From Beroe ovata (Eukaryota > Ctenophora > Nuda > Beroida > Beroidae): a DNA stretch of 64,000 bases. Made by a program: the position numbers and the translations under genes. Position 1 is the stretch's first letter, and the number at the start of each line of letters is the position of its first letter. The notes beneath the pieces are model-generated. The model did no database searches. It was not told the origin of the DNA and was given only the letters and a program-made list of their open reading frames with translations. Shown here one piece after another: positions 10,472 through 21,785 of the stretch. The DNA lies in the NCBI GenBank assembly GCA_946803715.1, contig CAMPET010000040.1, positions 146,570 through 210,569 of the forward strand, read 5' to 3'.

Positions 10472-13400
10472 TCAGTCCAGTTTGTTTAACTTTGCTATTT
10501 CATAAATGTCATCACAGAATGCTAGGTAGTTGAAAACGTTCATCCCGCCAACATTCACTTTGTACTTTTCTTCAAGAGCGTGAAATTCGACTTCGTCAGC
10601 TATGAGACTCAGGATTGACAGAACTCTGCGAAACTGAAAGAGGAAAGGTTACATTTATGAAATTATTTCGTACATATCAGAGAAAAAATCGACGCGCGCT
10701 TCTAAAACTTTCACCGGCGCGCGTTAGTATTGTGAGACGCAATTTCGTTAGAGATATGAAATGCTTTCGCGCGCTACGCAAACTCATAATTTCGGATAAT
10801 TTTGGTACCGTATGCAAATTTTGGGGCAATGATTTATTAACTTACCTGTGAATAAGTGACTGTTCCATTGCGGCATTTGTCATAGTCTTCAAACATTGGG
10901 TACAGCTGCATCCGTCTTGTCTTCACCTGAACACGAAATTTGTGTCAATACTGATGTCAAGAAATTTTAAATTCTCTGACACCAGTGTCTCTGACACCAG
11001 TGTCAATACTGCATACTGGTGTCAAGAAGTTTAAACTTCTCTGACACCAGCGTCAATGAAGTCTCTGGTGTCAGAGAAGTACCAAGCTGTCCATTGAAAG
11101 TGGTGTCAACGGTTGTACTCACAAATCTAGCCAGATGGTCCATAGCAGAGCTGTATACTTTCTGCATAGGGCTGGAGAGCGTGTTCTTCAACCAAGCTGG
11201 CATTATCTTATATTGAACCACCTGAGCGGTGGGTGATTTCTCCAGCCCTTTCACCGTGAAAATACTCTCAATTTCATCGTTGAAGTGATGATAATAGACA
11301 CAGTCCTCTCTACCGGGAACTACCGATTGATATCTGGGAAATTTCTCACGATTATCTATCGAGAAAAGTACTTGAAACCCTGTTATTGGAAATGAGGAAC
11401 CATGAACAGACATTTGGAATTGTTAGATTTCTACTAAACTCACTTCTTAGCAAGAAGATCAATCTCATCCACCGTCAAACTCAGTCCACTCAAATCCAGT
11501 GCCCTCTTAAAATTGGTCTTCGTTATCCTCCCTGACTTTAACTTGTCGTAATCCTTGAAAAACTCCAGGATTCTGATACGTCTTTTCATTACCGTCTCCT
11601 TAATTTTCTCAATGACACCCTCTACGGTCTTACATCCGTCTTTGTTGAGCAGTCTTTCCGTTCCTGTCTCCCGACATTTAATATACTGGACCATTTCTGT
11701 GAGATTCTTCTCATATTTGGATGGTTCGGGCACCACTGGATCTAAATCCTTGAAGAATTTGTGGTAGTTGATCCCTTTTGAGTCTCCGTACATCTTATTG
11801 ATGGCCTGGAATGAAAGTGATGATAATTCGTATCATTTTGAAGTCGAATCATGCCTCGAACTCGAATCAAAATCTGAGAATTACTCTCAGAGTGTATCGT
11901 GTATCTCACCTTTCTCTCGGCCTCTGCGCTCTCCAGTCCCAAATAACTGAGTCCTTGAGCAAACTGATTCACCCTGACATACCCACAGTTGTGTCTGTCG
12001 AAATCCTGAAATTGAAATTGTCAACATTTATGTCCAAACTTTACAACCCATCATTCAACCAATACCAGTTTCATGAATCTTGCGTTTGTTGCCCATCTTT
12101 CGTGACCACAAAATGAGAAGAACAAATACAAGATCCATGATCATCTCCTATCGATCGCATGATCAGGACTCCAAACCCCATCGTACCTGAAAGCACGGAT
12201 GTGTCATGATTCTCCGCTGAGCAATCTGTTCTCTCATCCTGCCTATGGCCTCCTCTCCCAACTTCCTCTCCTCTACCCCTATCTCACTCTCCCTATCCCA
12301 CGAGTGTAACGTGATGTGATCGTTTGATGGAACTCGGAACAGGGGTTTCTTCTCCAGGTTACGTTCTGTGATAACTGAACGTAGGAGGAAGTGATTAGGA
12401 AGGGTTTTCACTTTGCAAAAACACGTTCATTGTGTTTCCCAGACACTCACCTCTTTCAATGTCCTTCTCAAAGTCACTCCACCTCACGTTACCGCTTATC
12501 TTGGGATCGCGGTAGTAGATGGATAGAGCCTCGAGTTCAGAGGGAGTTAGGTTGTAGTGGTTGCCCTGCATGCCTGCCAAACCCTGGGAAAATTATAATA
12601 CTTGGTGTCAGCTTAAAAGTTAGCGCCAGTCCCAGATCTAATCAATAATCCCAGAGGAGAAACACGTATACAACGTACTATGTAGTAGGTACCTGATTTC
12701 ATTTTTTGTTGCAGCGCGATTAATAGAAACTTTTCGTAAATTTCATCACCCTCCTCACTCACCCTTTTGAAAAGACTCTTGGAGATAGATCCTGACTTTA
12801 GCGCATCAAAATCCTTGAAGTGTTCGCACACCCGTACCCCGTACACTTTAACCTCGCACTGAAGCCGCTCCGTCAACTTAGCTATGTCCACGAGATCTGG
12901 TTGAAGCTTAGGGGAGCGTGGAGTCATTGAACGGGGCGCTTCGGCAGGAGTCCTGGACCGTTCTTTCGCCTCTCGTGTGCCTGATGTAGATAGGTAGTTT
13001 ACGAAAATGTTGTTTCAAATAGTCGTACAATCGGCTTGGGAGCTATCTTTAGATTCTCACTGAATTTCACTGTCATTCAGAAGAATGAAGAAAGAGTGAA
13101 ACAGTTTCTACCTTCGTAGTCTTTGTCGATAGCTTGTACGAATGCTGGATAGTTCACATCAGTACCATTTGGCTCTTCGAACTTCTTACAGATCAACTAA
13201 GGAAATTTACGATAAACTACTGCAATGACAGATATGAAATCGCGTCTGAAATGTTGGGAATCTTCGTCAAATATGACTCAATTGAATTTTCTGAATTACG
13301 TCTCAAACGCAGTCTTACCTCACAATCTTTATCGGACAGGTCGACATCGAAGAAGTTAAGCAGCCTCCTGAACTGGGCCTTGGTTACACCTCTGCTGAAC

Positions 13401-15706
13401 AACTTGCCCTGCAGGGAAAAAGAGGTGATTAAAAATCCTCTCATAACTATCTTAACTATTACATGAGTAATCGGATCTTTTTGATGTGTTTGATTTATGA
13501 ACGGTGACTTGGGTGTGATGTGTAATTGAAGTCAACACAAGTCCCGACAAACCCTGTCGAAATCTTTGAAGAATGGATAAAGCATGGTGATTCTACGCCG
13601 GGTCACAAAATCCCGGAGTATATCCAGGACTTGTTGGACATGCTGCTCATCCTCCGGACTGAGTTTGTTGACGGTGGGGGCGAGGGCGCCGGTCTGGGGC
13701 CGGTATACCGTGGCCGTGGGGTTTTTCTCGAGGTGGGGTACGTTGAATGCTGTGGTGTGGGGGTGTGAAATGATGAGCGTTGTGTGGTGTGTCATGGTTT
13801 TGAATGAAACTTTAGGATCTTACCGTTCTCCATGAAGAAACAGAAGTCTCTGTAACAGACTCTGCCATCAGGTCCTACGTAACGCTGCACAATCTTATCT
13901 CCCTCATCACGCGTCAGCTGACACCTGTGATAGTCACGAGTTTAGAGTGCGTTAGCGCTCACGCGTGACCCCATACAGTCATACACACATATAAAGAGAG
14001 TGCGTGACGTCACCTGTTTCCACAGATTAAGTTGAGACCGATGATAAACTGATTCCGAGTAATGAATCCACTCCGAAGCTTATCGTGATCGATGAAGAAT
14101 TCTGTAGTACGGATTCCGTCTTTGTACACGTGTAGTTGTACCTGAATGAATATTACTAATTACCAAGCCAATATTACCAATCACCATGTTATTCAATCGA
14201 ATAAAACACAAGTTTCAAGTCCATCCGATGACTCATTTCCAAGAGACTGTCTAATAACCTTTCACTCTGTTCCCATGTTATAGACCATCATATGGTTTCT
14301 CACCTTATCTAAGATTTGTTGCGTGGAGAGGACACGTTCTGGAACGACGGGAGGGAGGGTAGACCGTGGTCTTATCGGTCGAATATCACCGAGATCATCT
14401 GAGAATAGAGAGTTTTCGTGTCATCGCTCAGCTCATGAATGTACCATAAAACTTAGGAAGATTTCACCGTGAATCAGTTTGACCATTGCCATTAATTATT
14501 GACAGATGACTAGGACGCGGAATTGGTTGAGAATGATGTGTTCCTGACCTGTGAGTGGGATATTCTCCATATCCTTCTGGAATTTGATGTAGCTGACGAG
14601 ATTGGTGTCCGGTTGTCGGTAATTCTTGATGATATCGGATATCTCGTTGTTCGACAGCACGTAGGGAATGGCAGGAAAACAACGCCAAAACTGAAGAGGG
14701 AGGAATGTTGAGCCACACCCAACTTGCAGGAAATTCAGGCAAGTAACCCGACATGAACATTGAACGTGCACTCAAGTTGAACACGTTTCGGGAAACTGTT
14801 GGACTTTTTGAGACAGTAACACATGACGAACCTGGCTCTCTGTCACAAGACCAGAGTTATTCTTATCGAAATCCTCGAAACAATCGGACAGACTAACTCC
14901 CCGGAAATCGAAATGACTCTTCAACTTCCTCAGCAGTTGGAACATCTCTGAGGTTAGGCTCGTCACTGTGATCCTGTTGTAACTCCCTGGAAAATTGAGT
15001 AGGGATTATCAGAATTGGTCGGCGGATTTCGGAAATAGGAATACATTTTTCCGATAGCTCCTTCATAATCAAAGCATAATCAATAATTATGTTCAAATTC
15101 TACAAACCGTTCTGCAAGCTGTTCACGAAAGCTCGATAATTAATCATCCCCACATTGGTTCCACTACCGTACGTCTGTTTAAGTTGGTTAAAATCACACT
15201 CTGACATGGTCACCCCGAAACTCTGGTTGATACATCTCTTGAATTGGGACTCTGAAGATAGGTGGGTAGATTAGACGTGAGATGGTGGTGGATACTTCCA
15301 TCACAATCTACGATGTGAAATTGCAAGAAAGGTTGACTTCCATGCGAGTACCTACAGGGTGTGTCAAAACGAATTTTAACCCTATCTCGCTTGCTTGAAC
15401 CGGTTCTTCCAACACAATTTTGACCGAAATGAAAGGAAGTAGGAACTGTTTACCTGTAATCTCTCCTGTTCTAAGTCTGTCAAAATCCTTGAAAAACTCG
15501 TTGAATCTGACTCGTTTGGTCTCAGCCGCATGATGGATTTTCTGTAGACTGCTCGGTGGCTGGAGCAAAGCTGCCTGGGAAGAGGAGGACAGGGGGTGAG
15601 AGAATACAGTCTAGTGGATGAAAATCGGTACGGAAAGCTGGTCATGAATCATGAATGACGGAATGAGGTGCTATAACTGAGTCCGATATTGTTTCTGTCT
15701 TACCAT
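10472..15706 (-). CDS. EFCAB6-like protein with many degenerate EF-hand repeats
   Basis: Nineteen exons give about 915 residues: 15704-15706 (ATG only), 15454-15574, 15108-15251, 14832-14986, 14549-14690, 14304-14398, 14014-14141, 13824-13924, 13553-13749, 13319-13408, 13112-13196, 12763-12980, 12451-12583, 12187-12365, 11910-12005, 11444-11805, 11123-11379, 10846-10926, 10472-10633. The protein repeats a unit seen as FNEFFKDFDRLRTGEIT, LYPFFKDFDRGKLFSRGVT, FKDFDALKSGSIS, FFKDYDKLKSGRIT and MFEDYDKCRNGTVTYSQ. Each is an EF-hand helix plus a loop that keeps D-x-D/N and G but mostly lacks the final Glu, and each is followed by a second half such as MINYRAFVNSL. This layout resembles EFCAB6 (DJBP) and related axonemal or sperm EF-hand proteins, so a ciliary calcium-sensing or structural role is plausible but inferred. 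Exons 16 and 17 do not join in frame: one extra G in GGG at 11378-11380 would explain it. Confidence 0.65.
10978..11110. repeat. TGACACCAG / GGTGTCA repeats in an EFCAB6-like gene intron
   Basis: Direct and inverted copies of CTCTGACACCAGTGTCAAT and TCTGGTGTCAGAGAAG fill the intron between exons 11123-11379 and 10846-10926. They share the GGTGTCA core with the cluster at 2866-3057. Inverted neighbours could fold into short hairpins. Confidence 0.7.
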
Positions 15707-15981
15707 GGTGGAAACAGCTTCTTTTCAGTCGTACGAAAACAATTGCAGCCTTGAGCTACAATATTGAGTGAATTAGTTAATCACTTAATGAATAAGTTAA
15801 TCACTTTATCATGATAAAAATAAACTCTTCGTCCAATCAAATGAGTTTGTGTTGAATCATTTAATTGTCGAACCAGTGACACGACAAGCTGATAAAATGA
15901 ACATTTAAAAAAGTACAAATATGACTCTTCATCTATTCATGCGAGGATGAATAGATGATGTTTCATCTTAATTACTTGCTG

Positions 15982-17223
15982 TTATTTTCGTTTATTAATA
16001 GACTGATTATTGTAGTTTATACCTCTACTCAAACTAATAAGTTTCTTGATTTCACTCAAATCTTCGTTATTTCTCTTTCTCATCTCATTTGGCACGCTTC
16101 CAGGCGTGATATTCGGCTGATCACCCTTGGGGCGTGGTCTCGGGGGCGTGAACACAGCCGATCTCGATTCCTGAACAGCGTTATTTCCCGATCTTAGGGA
16201 TCTATCTCTAGAAGATCGTGGTGGGGCGTGGTTCGTAGCACGCGGTGGCGTGTTCCTTTTCTTCTTCTTGGGCGTGTCACTATCCTCTCCAGGGGTGTCA
16301 TTATCCGCGGTGTCATCAAGTTTGTTGAGCTGGGGACAAGATGTGAAGGAAAGATGACGTGATGACGACAGCGATTTGGACTTTGTCTGATTTTTCTCCG
16401 GTTTGGGAGTGGATGAGGAAGCCGGTTCCATAGACTTGCTCTTATCAAATGAATTTGATGAGCTCTGTGATTCCGAGAAACCTGAGGAAGAACTGAATTC
16501 TCTGGTGTGAACAATTCCATCATCATCGGAGAAATGATCCCCATTTCTCCTTCTTCGGGATGCTCCAATCCCTGAATCCATAACCGGGATTCCCTCCAAA
16601 CTCTGCAAATCTGATTCATCCTCATACGAATCGGCCCCTTCTTCTTCGTCATCATCTAATCCCGCTTGTGGGAGGGAGAGTTGAGACAAACTCCGGCACA
16701 TATCGGACTTCAGCCGGTTGTAAATCTGCGATTCCATCTGGGTTAACCGTGCTTGGAGCTCGTCTTCGAATGCCGAGCCGTTCTGGTCTACTCGAGGGTT
16801 GACTGGTCTTGTTTTTCTCGGCCGATGTTTGGGAAGTGGTACGACCTGTGGTTTACAATTCCCGGAGAGGCGTGGGGTTGAGGAAGAAATTGGAGCTGAC
16901 GGGGTTATAACTTCGGAGGAGTTGAACACGAATAGGCACTCGAGACAGAACCACCAAAGTGACGGGTTTTTGACCACAGCTGCCACCGTGCCACGTCCCA
17001 AACTGTCCAGTAGACACGTGGTGTGGTACGCTCGTCTACACATGGAACACGTGATCCGGTCAAAGTGGTGTGGTGATGTGATCCCGCATTGGGAGCAGTA
17101 CCCGTCATCTGAGAAGATGCCCTGGTGTAGAGCTGGACCGGTGGCGGTTTGGAATGATGCCAAGTGGGTGGTGAACCGGCGACCGGAGGCCGTGGTGGAG
17201 TCGAGGATCAGGGGGTTGTTCAT
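15982..17223 (-). CDS. Intronless PHD-finger protein with long Ser-rich disordered tail
   Basis: A single open frame of 413 residues. Residues about 43-96 carry a Cys4-His-Cys3 zinc-binding pattern: YCSQCG, ITCSMCRRAYH, TTCLL and WWFCLECL, as expected for a PHD finger. These usually read histone H3 tails. The rest is low complexity, with Ser-, Asp/Glu- and Lys/Arg-rich blocks (SSSSGFSESQSSSNS, DTPKKKKRNTPPR) and a C-terminal tail rich in Asn. No enzyme domain is visible. The gene starts 275 bases beyond the first exon of the EFCAB6-like gene, on the same strand. The lack of introns contrasts with its neighbour. PHD-like fingers with this WxFCxxC spacing also occur in ORF1 of some non-LTR retrotransposons, so a domesticated or relic ORF1 is an alternative; no reverse transcriptase lies nearby. 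Confidence 0.6.
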   Translation of the reverse strand: MNNPLILDSTTASGRRFTTHLASFQTATGPALHQGIFSDDGYCSQCGITSPHHFDRITCSMCRRAYHTTCLLDSLGRGTVAAVVKNPSLWWFCLECLFVFNSSEVITPSAPISSSTPRLSGNCKPQVVPLPKHRPRKTRPVNPRVDQNGSAFEDELQARLTQMESQIYNRLKSDMCRSLSQLSLPQAGLDDDEEEGADSYEDESDLQSLEGIPVMDSGIGASRRRRNGDHFSDDDGIVHTREFSSSSGFSESQSSSNSFDKSKSMEPASSSTPKPEKNQTKSKSLSSSRHLSFTSCPQLNKLDDTADNDTPGEDSDTPKKKKRNTPPRATNHAPPRSSRDRSLRSGNNAVQESRSAVFTPPRPRPKGDQPNITPGSVPNEMRKRNNEDLSEIKKLISLSRGINYNNQSINKRK

Positions 17224-20200
17224 CCGGTGAGATTTGGCCTCAGGTTTGCATTAGATTCTGTAGTCAGGGTTTATTGTTGGATATGCTTGCTCCTTGACTC
17301 TCTTACAGAGATAAGGAATTAGGTAGGAAAATCGTAACGTCGCTAATTGTTGATTCTATCGACAGGCATCAGTAATCAAATCATCGAAAACCGAAATACA
17401 TAGTATAGCGAAGAGGCAAATAACAAAAAAACGTTAAATCGAAAAAAATAAGTTTGGATTTCGGGAATTAAAGGAACCCGAGTCATTTCATGGCACGACA
17501 GACGAAATGAAAAACCCCTACGTAGAGTAAAATCAGAACCTAACGGCTCTGCACTCTGCAGCTTAGAGCGGCGATTTTAGGACACTAGAAGACTGTACAA
17601 TGTACACGTGGTAAACGATATGGATTATGGATATCACTAGTATGGGGATATTTACCACATAGATTATTCAACCGATCTATGGATAAGGTATAGACTCATC
17701 ATAAGGGTGATCCCTAAAATTAGATTTAAAGAGAATGGGTACAAAATGTAGCGAACTTGGCTAGAAAATGATATGGGAATAAGATATTTGGCTATACTGT
17801 ATGGTAGTAGGCTCACTTGGCAGCTATCATATATTGCATACACAATCTAGTTTCATAATCAAGATGGGCAGCAATCTAGAGAGTGGTCTGATGGTCTCAG
17901 TAATGACAGAGTGACAAAATGAACCGACCAATACCCACCTATATGACAAATATAAATCAGACAGGCACAAAATGACTGGTGCGACAATGATCGTACATGT
18001 AATAAGATTCATACATGAATGAACAATAAAATCATTTTCTCAGCCCTAGTTGTCACATCACATCTATCGATTGTATTTGTATCATAAACTTAGCCGTACT
18101 AAGCTTAACCTACTACAACATGCCCAGATAATGAACTTTACCAATGTCAAGATAAAGAAATAAGCGATTAAAGCGAGCCGGCTTCAAACATGTACGATTA
18201 TTTGTGGTTGTCATGGCAACGGGAATAGTGAACACGTTGGGTGTGCCAGGTAAGTGAGAGTGGTGAGATACGGGGGATCAGTTCTGCAAATAGGAAGTGG
18301 TCAAATTCGGGAACTGTCGATGATCAATCATCGATCATCGATCATCACTCATCAGAAATCATCCTTCATCATCCCTCTTATCACCAATCAGCAGTCATCA
18401 GGCATTTAATTGAAGTAAGTACTAAGTAAAGAAGCAGCATCATCAGTGTGCTGCATAATCAGAGAAAGCTACGACCAAATTTAACGAATACACGGCGGTA
18501 TTTATAAACTCGTGATTCAAACACAATTAAACAGGTTCATTATGTTGAAGCTCTGTACGTCAATCAGCGGATTGATTAAAAGTGTGTAATGTCCGATGAG
18601 CAATATGCAATATGCATGACGTACATTCTCCAATCTCATCCACACGCAAAGAAAATGAATTATGAATCACAAAGCTGCCAATCTAATTGAGCAACTTGAA
18701 CTACCAGTTGACCGATGAAACGACCACAAATAACTATCCATACGACTACGAATCACATATAACACAACCACAATGCTCAATAATACTATATCACAAAACA
18801 AGCTGGAGTCTAAGGGCTGTGTACACAGAGTTTATAAGCTGTCCATCCCTATGACGTATGTAACATACACAATACACATAGGTATACCTACAAAACCTAA
18901 GTGGAATGAATTGTAACATGATCTGGAAAGCGAGGTTTGACCAAAACCTAGTTCCTAATCAGTATTCAGGATCGACCTGGAAATTGGAAAATGGATTAAT
19001 AGGGGATCGTACATGATGACGTCAAGCTCAATTCAAAAAGTGGAGGGTTGTCACTTGTCAGTTGATATAACTATGATCATGACTGGGAAGGAAGCTGGTC
19101 AATCAGTCAATAATCGAGTATTAAGTAAGTAAACGATGTCTAAAGTATGACGCCGCTAACATGACGATAGACAAGGAAATATTTCCTTCTCGAAATTCCA
19201 CATTTAGTAGGTAGCTGCAATCTTGCCTACTCTCTTTTTTAGGGTTAATAATTCCAAAGAAGTTGCTGTGAAAGTAGGAAATAGGCGCTTGTAACTTGTA
19301 AGCAACGTTTGAAGGTTTGATCAAGTTCATTTGTGAAGCACAGACTTCCAAGTAACTGGTTCATTCCATAATTATGTAATGAGAGAATTGTGGAGTACTA
19401 ATTAAGCAAAGACAAGGAACCAGAGCATAAAAATGAAAGAAAACTTCTTTCATATAAAATGACTTATGGACCTCAATAAAGAAGATCAAACGATCGAAAT
19501 TCGAAATAAAGAAGTTCATAAGTGCCAGCTGTAATTACACCTCCTAATAAGGAATGATTTGAAGGACGGTAATCTTATGAACTGAGGCCTTGCAATTAAC
19601 GATAGAATTCATTCCTTGTAGTCAAATCTTAGTGTGAAATTGCTGATCTCCATGAAGCTCAATAAACAGAATATAGGAACAGATAACTTCTCGATACCCG
19701 ATAATCGATACCGATCATAACAAAGAGTGATTGGTTCTCGTCAGTCGATCACATCTTCGATGGAATTTTTTGATTTACGATAGAATGAACAACCAATCCA
19801 ACGCAAAGAAGCAGTGAAGCTGTCGGTTCTAATGACTATTTTCCCAAGCATGAATGCATAGCACATAGCAACGAATGAATTGATAACCAGTAAATATGAA
19901 CATTGAACACACAAGCAAAATAGAAAATCAATTATTGATTCTTGAAAGGAATTTATATTGATTTACTGAACGAATTTGTTACAAATTAGTTCGAAATATA
20001 ACACGAAATCTATTTCAGACTGGGGAGTATAAAGATTCACAAGTAATCGAGAATGGAATGTGAGTACAGCAGTTAATGTTGTAATGCGTGGGAATCTAAG
20101 GTACACAGTACACCCAGTTTGTGTTATGCACATTGTAGGTATACAAGAGTGTACAAATAAGAAAATGTGGGTGCAGGGTTCTGTGTAAACATTTTAATCA

Positions 20201-21785
20201 TTATGTATTATGTGGGTGTGTGAAGTTATGAGAACTAACTAGGGTAACTGCGAACAACATGGAAAACATTTGACTGAATAGTGAATGTTCGTGTCAACCA
20301 AATATATCTGCCAAGGTCAATGATCAAGCATGCAATGACAGGAATGTAATAGACCTACATGAGAAGTCGTGCAGATTAAACGAAGTAGGGAAAACAAAGA
20401 CAGAGGGCTGGACTGATTTTACTTCCTAGTTTGGATAGTTCTGAGAATTCACACAACTACACAAGGTAATTATCGATGATTACTGCAGGAATACGATAAT
20501 CAGGAAATATAGATGAAGATCAAACCGATATTTGTAGACATGTGTAGGTCTACAATGTACAGTGTACACGGCGATGAATATTGATTTGTCTAGAGAGAAA
20601 TCTATCGGTCTGCGACATCATTTTGCTGATGTTGTGACAGGTCCTATATCGATAGATTCACTTAGGAACCTTGACACCTCCTTGACACCACTTTTCTTTG
20701 ACACCACTTCATAGTTCATACTGACACCACATAACCCTAACACTCAGACATCTCCACGCTGACTCCACTAAACGCTGACACCACTACACGCTGACACCAC
20801 TACACGCTGACACCACTTTACTCGGAAACCAATTCTTTTGCCATTCCAAAATCACAGAAGAATCACAAACAATGAAATATGTTTGGTCATATCATCTTCA
20901 TTTAAACTTGAATTATTGACACGGATCTGATAGAAACTTTCTACAATAATCTAAATCATGTTTCTCAACATAATCATCAAATTCTATCTGCCTTTAACAT
21001 GAACTCCACTATTGTGAAACGCAAGAAAATAACTGTCTAGATATGAAATTCAGAATTCTTTCAGGCAAAATATCTAAATTCTAATACGATCTTTTTAAGA
21101 TTTCAACTTGAGCGAATCTCCAGATTACTTTCCTGAAAAAGCTAAAATATAAGAATCTACAAAATGTAAAACTTTCAACACGAAATGCTTCAAGATATCG
21201 CCCAGTCATGCATAAGATAAGACATAAATATGCTTATTAAGATGTAAAATTCTAAAACATAAAACTCTTGAAGGATAAAGATCACGTCAAAAGATTTCCG
21301 TGTGGTTTGCTACACGATTACAAGAGCTCAAGTATAGAGAGGAAGAGTCAATTTGCTTCACTGAAGAGATCCTATACCTATACTAACAGAGTCACATTTT
21401 CACAGAAAGATAAGTTAGAAGCTCAAGGATGTGTGGTTCAGTGATGGATGCAAGGATAAGAGCGTGTTTATGACGGATATGTGTGACGCTGTTTGAGATG
21501 TTTTTGCGCATGGTAATTGCTCCACGTGACGGAAAGCATGGGATTTAGAACTATAGAGTTATGCATCAGGAGGGCGAGAGTGACAGATAAACTAACATGT
21601 TTCCATCAAGGTCTTAGCCTGAAGTAAGATTGCAGTGATTCGTGCGTGTCATGGAAGATGAATTACGTGAAGTGATCGTGTCTCGTGTGAAAGAGAGAAG
21701 CTTGCTCATAGAAGAGTCCCAAATGTTGAGAAACAAGCTTAGAATAAAGAGACGAGAGTGAATCTCACGGAAGAGGAAACACAAT
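17224..21785. other. 4.5 kb gene-free region between the PHD gene and DRC10
   Basis: No exon with recognisable protein similarity was found on either strand; only ORFs shorter than about 80 codons occur. Contents noted: an X-box-like 14-mer GTTGTCATGGCAAC at 18207-18220, an ATC-rich simple stretch at about 18317-18380, and a TGACACCAC repeat cluster at 20668-20820. The stretch next to 17223 should hold the PHD gene promoter. The stretch below 21786 should hold the 3' untranslated region of DRC10. Confidence 0.55.
20668..20820. repeat. TGACACCAC tandem cluster
   Basis: About nine copies of TGACACCAC, the later ones as ACGCTGACACCACTAC in tandem. This is the reverse complement of the GTGGTGTCA cluster in the TSP1/Ig gene. 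Here it is intergenic rather than intronic. Confidence 0.8.

Noticed and set aside
16194-16655. 153-residue minus-strand ORF inside the PHD gene
   Set aside because: It is an alternative frame of the Ser/Arg-rich region with no independent features.
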